20,396 nt of DNA. It comes from an uncultured Prevotella sp. (lineage in GTDB: Bacteria; Bacteroidota; Bacteroidia; Bacteroidales; Bacteroidaceae). The notes below the pieces were generated by a model, which was not told the origin of the DNA, ran no database searches, and saw only the letters and a list, made by a program, of their open reading frames with translations. Shown here piece after piece: positions 13,928 through 20,396 of this stretch; within the stretch, counting starts at the first letter, position 1, and each line of letters opens with the position of its first letter. The DNA lies in the NCBI GenBank assembly GCA_934281565.1, contig CAKQXI010000032.1:1-20396 (forward strand), read 5' to 3'. A program made the position numbers and the translations under genes.

Positions 13928-15050
13928 TGGTAATGTACTTACTAATGCTATTCAGACCGATAATAAACTTATTTTTAGTAAAGGGAATGCTGCAGCTTTA
14001 ACTCCTGCTAGTTCTGGGCAATATCAACAAGGTAACTGGAAAAGAATCATACAGTTTAAAGTAAATTATAATGGTACATTAGCAGCAAGTTTAACTTTTG
14101 AAGATCATCCTGCTGAAATTAATAGAGACACATGGAACGAATGTAATATTAATATTAGAAGTAATGATATTTTATTTTATAAAATAAGTAAAACAAAGGA
14201 TACAAGAGTTTATAAATGTGTAGGAGATGGTGATACTTTTAGTGTATGGTTACAATGTGCAAAAAATAATTATGATGGATTTTCACATATTATAATAACA
14301 CAACGATTAAGTATAACAGAAATAAATCTTGATGTTGAATATCAAGATTCTGAGCCTACAGGAACATACTCAAAATTTGCAGGGATAAGTGGCTGTGTAA
14401 ATCTTGCTAACCATGTACCCTCTCACACTATTTGGGGGCAAAGTTTTGATGGTAGTAATGATATTACTGGAACATTTGTTTCTGGGGGAATTAATATAGG
14501 AGCAACAAATGAAATATGGTATAGTGGCATTGGGGATTTACATATACAATATGGTAGTAGAGGCACTAAAAATGTCTTACTTAATTGTGGAGGAAATGCA
14601 GGTAAGGTAGGGATTGGTACTGAAAATCCAGAATATAAATTAGATGTAAATGGTACACTTAGGGCAACATCCTCCATTAGGTCTGCTTATATAGAAAGTA
14701 CAGGAGATATAGTAGCCTATGTTAGTTCAGATGCAAGACTGAAGACTAATATACATAAAGATGATTATCTTAAATGTATTGAAAGTTTAGGCGGTATATA
14801 TGCTTTTACATATAAGAAAAATAATAAGGATAGTATAGGGCTCATTGCTCAAAATCTACTTAATACCACATTTGTTGATATAGTAAGTAAAGATGATGAT
14901 GGTTATTATAAAGTTAACTATTGGTCACCCAAACTTATATCTCTTGCTCTTGGTGGTGTTGAACAACTTAGTGATGAAGTCAAAGAACTTAGAAGCCAGG
15001 TTGCAGAACTTAAAGCTATGATTAAAACTCTAAAAAAGAATAAGCTATGA
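13782..15050 (+). CDS. Tail fibre tip with S74 intramolecular chaperone
   Basis: The frame has 422 codons; natural sequence begins about residue 20 (TQTATNEANEVLKKISDMG) and continues with INIEVTGSGNVLTN, a start typical of Bacteroidales phage fibre modules. Beta-rich tip sequence follows to about residue 305. SSDARLKTNI (about 316-325) and IGLIAQ mark a peptidase S74 chaperone. This domain helps fibres trimerise and then cuts itself off before the Asp of the S-D pair. The final heptads form a coiled coil (VEQLSDEVKELRSQVAELKA). Bases from about 13930 on are strongly AT-rich compared with the coiled-coil half. It is probably the second half of the gene at 12839; separate translation from ATG 13833 or 13893 is the alternative. 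Its stop overlaps the next start. Confidence 0.75.
   Translation: MLKRLIPNRMCLCPCQPMALTQTATNEANEVLKKISDMGSAINIEVTGSGNVLTNAIQTDNKLIFSKGNAAALTPASSGQYQQGNWKRIIQFKVNYNGTLAASLTFEDHPAEINRDTWNECNINIRSNDILFYKISKTKDTRVYKCVGDGDTFSVWLQCAKNNYDGFSHIIITQRLSITEINLDVEYQDSEPTGTYSKFAGISGCVNLANHVPSHTIWGQSFDGSNDITGTFVSGGINIGATNEIWYSGIGDLHIQYGSRGTKNVLLNCGGNAGKVGIGTENPEYKLDVNGTLRATSSIRSAYIESTGDIVAYVSSDARLKTNIHKDDYLKCIESLGGIYAFTYKKNNKDSIGLIAQNLLNTTFVDIVSKDDDGYYKVNYWSPKLISLALGGVEQLSDEVKELRSQVAELKAMIKTLKKNKL
13853..13860 (+). repeat. AACG tandem duplication at the fibre frameshift
   Basis: The sequence reads GGC-AACG-AACG-AGGC. Loss of one 4-bp unit moves the upstream frame into the downstream fibre-tip frame with plausible protein across the junction. 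An A7 run at 13878-13884 is a second place where loss of one base would also join them. Confidence 0.6.
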
Positions 15051-15586
15051 GTGTGAGTATATCTTCGATTAAATCTACATTAGGTGTGAGTGCTAACAGC
15101 TTAAAAGCGCTATGTCAAAGTAGTAATGTTAATAAATTTAGTGCAACAAAACCTGGATCAACTGGTTATAATTCCAGTGGATTTACATTTGTTCCTCCTA
15201 CTAATAATTTTAAGATGAGTAGTTTCAATGGGTATAATCATAATATCAAAACGCCTTTTAAATCAGGAACTATCACATGGTTAAGTCCATTTGGAGGTAA
15301 CCAAGGAATTTGGAATTTTAGTATTGAAATAAAATATGAGGTAGATAGTGGAGGCGTAAATCTTTATGACATTATAGGCAATGGCTGGAAGTTAAAGTTA
15401 GTCCCTAGTAATGTTTTTAATTTCAGCAATGAGAGTACTTTTACTTCTAGTACATCACAAACTTTAAAAGCAAATGGAATTGGTCCAAGAGTGAGTGCTA
15501 CTAGTATAGGCATATACTTAGCAAAAGGTGATAATACTATTGTATTGCCATTTAATGGTACCAATTTAAAGAATGTATCTTCATGA
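15047..15586 (+). CDS. Fibre-associated protein in AT-rich cassette
   Basis: This 179-aa protein overlaps the fibre tip stop by ATGA. Residues 1-35 (SISSIKSTLGVSANSLKALC, then SSNVNKFSATKPG) resemble an N-terminal domain that I recall in tail-associated Bacteroidales proteins (SIK-x-x-LG, NINKWSKWKP-like). The rest is beta-rich, with many Ser, Asn, Gly and aromatic residues. Same AT-rich composition and coupling suggest that it moved together with the fibre tip; it may be a receptor-binding or fibre-cap protein. No membrane span or enzyme motif. Confidence 0.6.
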   Translation: MSVSISSIKSTLGVSANSLKALCQSSNVNKFSATKPGSTGYNSSGFTFVPPTNNFKMSSFNGYNHNIKTPFKSGTITWLSPFGGNQGIWNFSIEIKYEVDSGGVNLYDIIGNGWKLKLVPSNVFNFSNESTFTSSTSQTLKANGIGPRVSATSIGIYLAKGDNTIVLPFNGTNLKNVSS

Positions 15587-15638
15587 CAATATTAAAACCA
15601 AAATCACACTTATGTTGTCAAGTGATTAACGGCCTGTA

Positions 15639-15670
15639 TTTTTATATACATGCTCCTATATATACTTTTG
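15639..15670 (+). promoter_or_regulatory. Promoter of the lysis/tape measure operon
   Basis: TTTT (15639-15642), 20 bp, TACTTTTG (15663-15670); the start is about 18 nt before the ATG at 15689. Upstream, a weak hairpin (AATCAC 15602-15607 with GTGATT 15622-15627), followed after 8 nt by T-rich sequence, could end the fibre transcript. Confidence 0.6.
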
Positions 15671-15688
15671 CAGTAAAAAAGAGATGAT

Positions 15689-15934
15689 ATGCAGAAGAAT
15701 ACAAAAGAATGGATACAGTACGGTTCAGCGATAGGAATGTTGTTGAGTGCTGTAGGTTTGTCCTATTTGTGCTTTTTCATGTTCAACGACATCAAGGATA
15801 ATATCCTTTGGTATGCCGCTCAAACACTAATCTATGCAGGTTCCATTTTTGGTGTGGCTATAGCCATCGATTCCAAGTTTGAGAGCCTTAAAGATAAATT
15901 TTTTAATCATAATAAAAATGAAAAGGAAGATTAA
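15689..15934 (+). CDS. Holin-like membrane protein
   Basis: The 81-aa protein has two hydrophobic helices, about residues 11-32 and 42-62, and a highly charged, lysine-rich tail (KDKFFNHNKNEKED). Size, topology and position immediately before an amidase are those of a phage holin, which opens the inner membrane and releases the lysin. It is preceded by its own promoter and overlaps the amidase gene by 17 nt. Confidence 0.65.
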   Translation: MQKNTKEWIQYGSAIGMLLSAVGLSYLCFFMFNDIKDNILWYAAQTLIYAGSIFGVAIAIDSKFESLKDKFFNHNKNEKED

Positions 15935-16364
15935 GTTTATTTTCGTTCATTGTACGGCAAGCCGACAGTCTTGGACAGTCGATGCCTTGCTCAAGGAATT
16001 CACTAACAAGGGCTGGCACTATCCAGGCTATCACTGGGTTGTAACCGAAGATGGAAAGAAGACACAACTTATGACTGAAGACCTTCCATCTAACGGGGTC
16101 AAGGGACATAACTCTGAATCCATCAATGTGGCTTACATGGGTGGTATATCTCGTACAGGCAAGGCAATTGATAATCGCACTGATGCGCAGAAAAAGAGCT
16201 TGAGGGAGTTGCTTACTGAACTTCGCCAACGTTATCCTAATGCCAAGATCCTTGGGCATCGAGATATCTCACCTGACAAAAAACATAATGGTAAGGTCGA
16301 TCCATGGGAGCGTATAAAAGAGTGTCCATGTTTTGATGCCATTCCTGAATATGCAGATATTTAA
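15918..16364 (+). CDS. N-acetylmuramoyl-L-alanine amidase (endolysin)
   Basis: The 148-aa amidase_2/PGRP-type protein cuts the bond between muramic acid and the peptide stem in peptidoglycan. Zinc ligands are His11 (FVHCTAS), His114 (LGHRDIS) and a cysteine in ECPCFD (Cys136 or Cys138); Tyr38/His39 lie in the PGYHWVV strand. The DPWERIKECPCF ending is normal for the Bacteroidetes group. There is no signal peptide, so export would depend on the holin. The start at 15918 is preferred over an upstream in-frame ATG at 15879 because it gives the usual N-terminus. Length is complete. Confidence 0.9.
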   Translation: MKRKIKFIFVHCTASRQSWTVDALLKEFTNKGWHYPGYHWVVTEDGKKTQLMTEDLPSNGVKGHNSESINVAYMGGISRTGKAIDNRTDAQKKSLRELLTELRQRYPNAKILGHRDISPDKKHNGKVDPWERIKECPCFDAIPEYADI

Positions 16365-16373
16365 TTCCTACAT

Positions 16374-16940
16374 ATGAGCAAGAGATTACAAAAAATAGTG
16401 ATGGCAATATCGGTGATATTGGTTATTGGTTTCTATCTTGGGCAGGTTGACAGCCGACAGAAACGTGCGGAGCAGGAAGTGCTGGAGCAGCTTCATCAGC
16501 TTCAGTTGCAATTCTCACCAGCACAGCGTGACACCATCCGTGATTCCGTGTCGGTATTGACACAGCAGATTATTCAGATGCCTTCTGGTGAATACAAGCT
16601 CTATGCAGCGGATAGGCAGTTGTTGCAGGACTTGAATATGAGAGTCAATCAGGTGGTTGCAGACCAGCGAGTGACAATGGTTTCCGAAGATACAGTCAAG
16701 GCAACGTGCACTAATTCTGTTTTCGCATATGATGATGCCTGGCTTTCTCTGAAGCTTGACACTACCGATTCTGTCTTGACATATAGGGCAAGGGATAGTC
16801 TTCAAACTATCATAGCCAGACAATACAAGCATAAGTTCCTCTGGTGGAAATGGGGCACAAGAGGATATGATGTCAAGGTCATCAATTTTAACCCTCATTC
16901 CACATTATTATATAATAGTTATATAAAAGTCACCCGATAA
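16374..16940 (+). CDS. DUF6549-like spanin candidate
   Basis: The 188-aa protein has an N-terminal membrane helix (about residues 8-24) followed by a charged coiled-coil (SRQKRAEQEVLEQLHQLQLQ) and a mostly polar outer part with FLWWKWGTRGYDVKVIN near the end. This pattern, directly after the amidase, is that of an i-spanin, which spans the periplasm and helps to break the outer membrane. I associate it with DUF6549 from Bacteroidales prophages. Its stop overlaps the tape measure start (TAATGG). Confidence 0.6.
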   Translation: MSKRLQKIVMAISVILVIGFYLGQVDSRQKRAEQEVLEQLHQLQLQFSPAQRDTIRDSVSVLTQQIIQMPSGEYKLYAADRQLLQDLNMRVNQVVADQRVTMVSEDTVKATCTNSVFAYDDAWLSLKLDTTDSVLTYRARDSLQTIIARQYKHKFLWWKWGTRGYDVKVINFNPHSTLLYNSYIKVTR

Positions 16941-17167
16941 TGGCAAGACAAGAGGTATATACCACCGTCATCAAACTTAACTCCGAGGAGGCGAAAAATC
17001 GTCTCAAGGAGCTGGAAGACAAGGTCGCTCGTCTCAAGAAAGCTAAGCAAGATGCTTTCTCGGCGGGCGATTCCCGTTTAGGCGCATCCCTCGCCAAAGA
17101 CCTCAAGGTTGCGGAGAGAGATGAAGCAATTCAAGACTTCCACAATGAGCGTCAAGGAAACGCTTGA
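16940..17167 (+). pseudogene. Tape measure N-terminal fragment (frame-shifted)
   Basis: The first 60 codons read MARQEVYTTVIKLNSEEAKN, KELEDKVARLKKAKQDA, then SLAKDLKVAER, the usual start of Bacteroidales tape measure proteins, with a heptad-like coiled coil. After AER the frame continues with unrelated DEAIQDFHNERQGNA and stops. The expected continuation (MKQFKTSTMSVKETL) is in the +1 frame, beginning at the GA repeat 17114-17121. The start overlaps the spanin stop. Confidence 0.75.
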
Positions 17168-20100
17168 CAATCTTTCATCAGCCTCATTGGGACAGTTGGA
17201 AAAAGCCGCACGCTCCCTCAAGGGACAGATGAAGGCAACCACCGACCTCTCTGACTATCGCAAGCTGGAGGCACAATTGGGGCAAGTCAAAGAGCAAATG
17301 GACTTGATTAAGGGTTCTGTACGGCAAGCGAATATTGAGGCATCACGCATGACCGCGACCATGTCCAATCTCAGCCATGCATCGCTCAATGACCTCAATT
17401 TTACTGCGGGCAAATTACGGTCGCAGATGAACACTTTCGACCCTAACTCTACCATGTATGCCAGTCGTGCTGCGCAATTGAAGTTGGTGGAAGCGGAATT
17501 GGAGCGCATCCGGCAAAGTGAGCAGAAAGTGGTTACTCTCATGTCGCAATATGATAAGGAGATAGAAAATACCAACCAGGATATTCGTGAAACCAAACGC
17601 CAGATGCAGTTGGTCAATAACACAATGTCCAATCTCAAGACATCGTCAGTTAGAGATTTGGAGTATTCTATCAAGGTCCTCAATCAGGAGATGAGAGGCA
17701 TGGATCGTGGCTCTGAGGCTTTTAAGCAGATGCAGAGACAAGCCAAGGCGTTGAAAGTGGAGTTGCAGAATGTTCGTGTGGAGGGTGCAGCACAGCAGTC
17801 ATGGATAAGTCGCTCCGCAGATTGGTTCAACCGTATGCAAGGGATTGCATTGAGTGCCATCGCTGCTGTTTCTGGTATAACATTCACGGTCAAAAAATGC
17901 GTGGAGGAGTATGCCAAGATGGATGATGAGATGACCAATGTTCGCAAATATACAGGTCAGGCAGCAGAAGAGGTGGAACGCATGAATGAGGACTTCAAGC
18001 AGATGGACACTCGAACGCCTCGTCAGAAACTCAACCAGTTAGCAGAGGATGCTGGTCGATTGGGCATTACCTCTACTGCTGCTGTGGAGGAATTCGTCGA
18101 TGGAGCTGATAAAATCAATGTCGCCTTGGGTGATGACCTTGGCGATAAGGCTGTTTCCCAGATTGGTAAACTTGCGCAAATGTTTGGAGAGGACAAGAGC
18201 ATGGGCTTGCGTGGAGCTATGCTCGCCACTGGTTCTGCAGTCAATGAGTTGGCACAGAATTCCTCTGCGTCAGCAGGCTATCTCGTAGATTTCACAGCTC
18301 GTGTGGCAGGTGTCGGCAAACAGGCTGGCTTTACGCAAGTCCAGATTATGGGACTTGCATCCGTCCTCGACCAAAATATGCAGCAAGATGAGACCGCTGC
18401 TACTGCTGTGCAGAACCTTTTAGCAAAGATGTTCCAGGATTCTGCGAAATTTGCTAAAATAGCTGGCTTAAATGTCAAGGAGTTTGCCAACACCTTGAAG
18501 ACTGATGCCAACTCCGCTTTGCTCCAGTTCCTCGCTGCCATGCGTGCCAAGGGTGGTTTCGCAGACCTTGCGCCTATGTTTGAGGAAATGAAGATGGATG
18601 GCTCTCGTGCCACTGGTGTGCTCACTGTCTTAGCCGACAAACTTGATGATATCAAAACAGCCCAGAATCTTGCAACAGAGGCGTATGCTGAGGGTACATC
18701 TGTCCTTGATGAGTTCAATACACAAAATGAGAGTGTACAGGCCCAACTAGACAAAGCATCCAAGAGATTTCTGGACTTGGCCATTGAGTTAGGTCAGAAA
18801 CTCTATCCTGCAGCCAGATATTGCATATCAGCAGCTAACTTAGGTGTGAGAGCATTGTCCACATTAGTTGATTTTGTCCGAGATTATTGGAAAGATCTGG
18901 TTGTCTTAACTGCAGCTATCGGCACATACACCGCTATGGTCAAGTCTAAGGTAATATTGGATAAGTTGCAAATGACATGGCTTAATATCATGATCTTGCG
19001 TGAGAAAGTTCACATGACCGTTATGGGGCTCAAGACAGCAGCACTTAAGACTATGGCTATATGTCAGATGGCACTGACCAAGGAGATTAAGCTAACCACT
19101 GCAGCCCAGATGCTGTGGAATAAGGTCCTGCTCGCCAATCCAATCACTGCGGTAATTGCCGTTGTCGTAGGTCTGACTGCTGCCATTGGTGCTTTGTCCA
19201 AGGATATGACGGCAGCTGAGCAGTCACAGCATGATTTAAACGATGCCATGTCTGATGCAAATAAACAAGCTGCCGAAGAAGAGGCTTCCATGATGAGACT
19301 TGTTTCTGCCATCCAGTCGAACACCACGGCAGAGAGTGACCGCAAGGCTGCACTCGAGGAACTGAACAGCAAACTGATGAGCCAACATCTTGGTAACTTG
19401 ACAGAAGAAGCAGTTCGCACAGGTAAGGCAACCAAGCAGATTCAGGCATACATTGATATGATGAAAAAGAAGATCATCATTGATGGGTTGCAGAAGAAGT
19501 TGGCAGAGTCAATTGCTCAGTCTGCAGAGAATGAGGAATTGCTAGGAGAGGCAAGTGGTGATGATAGAGGATACTGGAAAAGATTTTGGGATAGGTTAAA
19601 TCCAATGGCCTCCAGCGAAACGCAAAAATTAAATTTTGCATCTGATCACAAGGATGATTTGGCTAAGGGTGTTGAACGAGCCAAAGAATACCAGAAAAAG
19701 CTCATAGATAAGATCAATGAGTTGGAGTCTCAGCATTATGAGGTCAGCGACCCAGAGCCTTGGCGTAACAATGGTTTGGGTGGCAAGTCCAATGATGGTA
19801 AAATCACCCCAAGGCAAAATACCATACAGACTCATCAAGAAACAGAGAAAGAGCGCAAGAAGCGTATCGCAGCAGAGAAAAAGGCTGCTGTGGAGGCACG
19901 CAAGCGTGAAGCAGATGCTCGTAAAAAGCAAAAGCAGCAAGCTGACACCATTAAGGCTGAAACTAATAGTCTGATGGCTGGGAATGCCAAGGCATATGCC
20001 GAGGGTGCCAAAACTTACCAGCAGTTCATTGATGATCGAGAGAAAATCCAAGTTCAGGGATTTGCCAAATTAAAAGCGTTGTATGGTGAGGAGAGCAATG

Positions 20101-20339
20101 AGTACAAGCAATTGCTCGACGATCAGGTCAATGTTGTCAAACAGCATGACGATGCCGTTATCAAGATGAAAGAAAAGGATATTGAGCGAGAAAAACTTCT
20201 AAAGGAAGCTAATCTTAAAACTCAATATAACGATGCTAAATCTGGCATTTATCAGAATGACATCGCTTTAGATGAAGCTCTCTATCAGAATGAGGTTGAT
20301 GCAATGAAAAAGAGACTGCAATTCATTAGTGTCCCATAA
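17109..20339 (+). CDS. Tape measure protein (TP901-like core), main part
   Basis: The frame has 1076 codons from a TTG at 17109; an ATG at 17121 (MKQFKTSTMSVKETL) is a more likely restart. Residues about 1-240 are coiled coil. About 270-560 form the TP901-type core, with NVRKYTGQAAEEVERM, ARVAGVGKQAGFT, and GSRATGVLTVLADKLDDI. Hydrophobic helices follow (about 595-700, including NPITAVIAVVVGLTAAIGAL), then a charged C-terminal coiled coil (RKKRIAAEKKAAVEARKREA). Tape measures set tail length and are threaded through the tube. Fused to its 60-codon N-terminus it would have about 1133 aa. It ends suddenly in a repeated helix motif, inside an inverted repeat, and may be cut short by an insertion. 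Tail tube and capsid genes may lie beyond the window. Confidence 0.8.
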   Translation: MRREMKQFKTSTMSVKETLDNLSSASLGQLEKAARSLKGQMKATTDLSDYRKLEAQLGQVKEQMDLIKGSVRQANIEASRMTATMSNLSHASLNDLNFTAGKLRSQMNTFDPNSTMYASRAAQLKLVEAELERIRQSEQKVVTLMSQYDKEIENTNQDIRETKRQMQLVNNTMSNLKTSSVRDLEYSIKVLNQEMRGMDRGSEAFKQMQRQAKALKVELQNVRVEGAAQQSWISRSADWFNRMQGIALSAIAAVSGITFTVKKCVEEYAKMDDEMTNVRKYTGQAAEEVERMNEDFKQMDTRTPRQKLNQLAEDAGRLGITSTAAVEEFVDGADKINVALGDDLGDKAVSQIGKLAQMFGEDKSMGLRGAMLATGSAVNELAQNSSASAGYLVDFTARVAGVGKQAGFTQVQIMGLASVLDQNMQQDETAATAVQNLLAKMFQDSAKFAKIAGLNVKEFANTLKTDANSALLQFLAAMRAKGGFADLAPMFEEMKMDGSRATGVLTVLADKLDDIKTAQNLATEAYAEGTSVLDEFNTQNESVQAQLDKASKRFLDLAIELGQKLYPAARYCISAANLGVRALSTLVDFVRDYWKDLVVLTAAIGTYTAMVKSKVILDKLQMTWLNIMILREKVHMTVMGLKTAALKTMAICQMALTKEIKLTTAAQMLWNKVLLANPITAVIAVVVGLTAAIGALSKDMTAAEQSQHDLNDAMSDANKQAAEEEASMMRLVSAIQSNTTAESDRKAALEELNSKLMSQHLGNLTEEAVRTGKATKQIQAYIDMMKKKIIIDGLQKKLAESIAQSAENEELLGEASGDDRGYWKRFWDRLNPMASSETQKLNFASDHKDDLAKGVERAKEYQKKLIDKINELESQHYEVSDPEPWRNNGLGGKSNDGKITPRQNTIQTHQETEKERKKRIAAEKKAAVEARKREADARKKQKQQADTIKAETNSLMAGNAKAYAEGAKTYQQFIDDREKIQVQGFAKLKALYGEESNEYKQLLDDQVNVVKQHDDAVIKMKEKDIEREKLLKEANLKTQYNDAKSGIYQNDIALDEALYQNEVDAMKKRLQFISVP
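17114..17121 (+). repeat. GA tetra-repeat at the tape measure frameshift
   Basis: Four GA units. Five units would give GCG GAG AGA GAG ATG AAG and the intact protein AEREMKQF; four units put the frame off. This site alone explains the break. Confidence 0.7.
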
Positions 20340-20348
20340 AAATGGGAC
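20331..20348. repeat. Inverted repeat at the end of the tape measure; possible insertion edge
   Basis: GTCCCAT and ATGGGAC are perfect 7-bp arms around AAAA. The tape measure stop (20337-20339) lies inside. Sequence after it (20349-20396) is AT-rich, with no coding signal. It may be a terminal repeat of an inserted element or simply a transcript end; no T-tract follows, which argues against a + strand terminator. Confidence 0.4.
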
Positions 20349-20396
20349 GAGTTAAATAATTAATCAAATAGTCCTTCAAAAAGAGGATAATCGAGT

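Noticed and set aside
9451..15586. Diversity-generating retroelement target in the fibre genes
   Set aside because: No reverse transcriptase, template repeat or adenine-variable repeat is present in the window.
1..20396. CRISPR arrays, tRNA or rRNA genes, integrase or attachment sites
   Set aside because: No regular spaced repeats, no cloverleaf-like sequence with a CCA end, and no recombinase reading frame were seen by eye; a dedicated scan could not be run.

Overview
This window looks like part of a prophage, or a phage-derived island, in a Bacteroidales genome (Bacteroides/Prevotella-like). The evidence is: promoters of the Bacteroidetes type (TTTG or T-rich -33 box, 19-20 bp, TAnnTTTG -7 box) at many gene starts; start sites without strong Shine-Dalgarno sequences; and a long + strand run of phage structural genes whose sequence style I recognise from Bacteroidales prophages. 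All product names rest on motif recognition from memory; no database was searched.

Left part (1-3995), accessory and control region. A hicA/hicB toxin-antitoxin pair sits behind a promoter that overlaps a perfect palindrome. It ends at a strong terminator. A possible 35-aa membrane peptide lies on the minus strand. Next is a 338-aa protein with an apparent PUA/EVE-like N-terminal domain and a hydrophobic C-terminal stretch, which I consider a candidate defence or superinfection-exclusion gene. It meets, tail to tail, a 63-aa two-helix membrane protein on the minus strand; their stop codons overlap. A structured leader and three small + strand genes follow. Three leaders here share one layout: promoter, short leader, terminator-like hairpin with a U-tract, then an AUG almost touching the U-tract. 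One leader also carries a 14-bp motif in two direct copies and one inverted copy, which could form alternative RNA stems.

Middle part (3996-9397), neck and tail-assembly cluster. Genes are tightly packed, often overlapping: a 353-aa protein of a Bacteroidales phage family, an 82-aa partner, a portal-like protein, a DUF6712-like connector candidate, a tail-chaperone-like protein, a tail-terminator-like protein and an HK97 gp10-like protein. No terminase, protease or major capsid protein is visible.

Right part (9402-20396), tail tip, fibres, lysis and tape measure. A 1021-aa tail or baseplate protein has its own promoter. It is followed by a small protein, a coiled-coil fibre gene and a fibre tip with a C-terminal S74 intramolecular chaperone, then a fibre-associated protein. 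The fibre tip and its companion (about 13930-15590) are clearly more AT-rich than the surroundings, as expected of a swapped receptor-binding cassette. A promoter then leads a holin, an amidase and a spanin-like protein, and finally the tape measure.

Two structural genes are broken by frameshifts at short tandem repeats. The fibre breaks at an AACG duplication, and removing one copy joins the two reading frames. The tape measure breaks at a GA repeat, and adding one GA restores the expected sequence. The tape measure also ends abruptly at a short inverted repeat that may be the edge of an inserted element. The element is therefore either decaying or switching these genes by repeat slippage.
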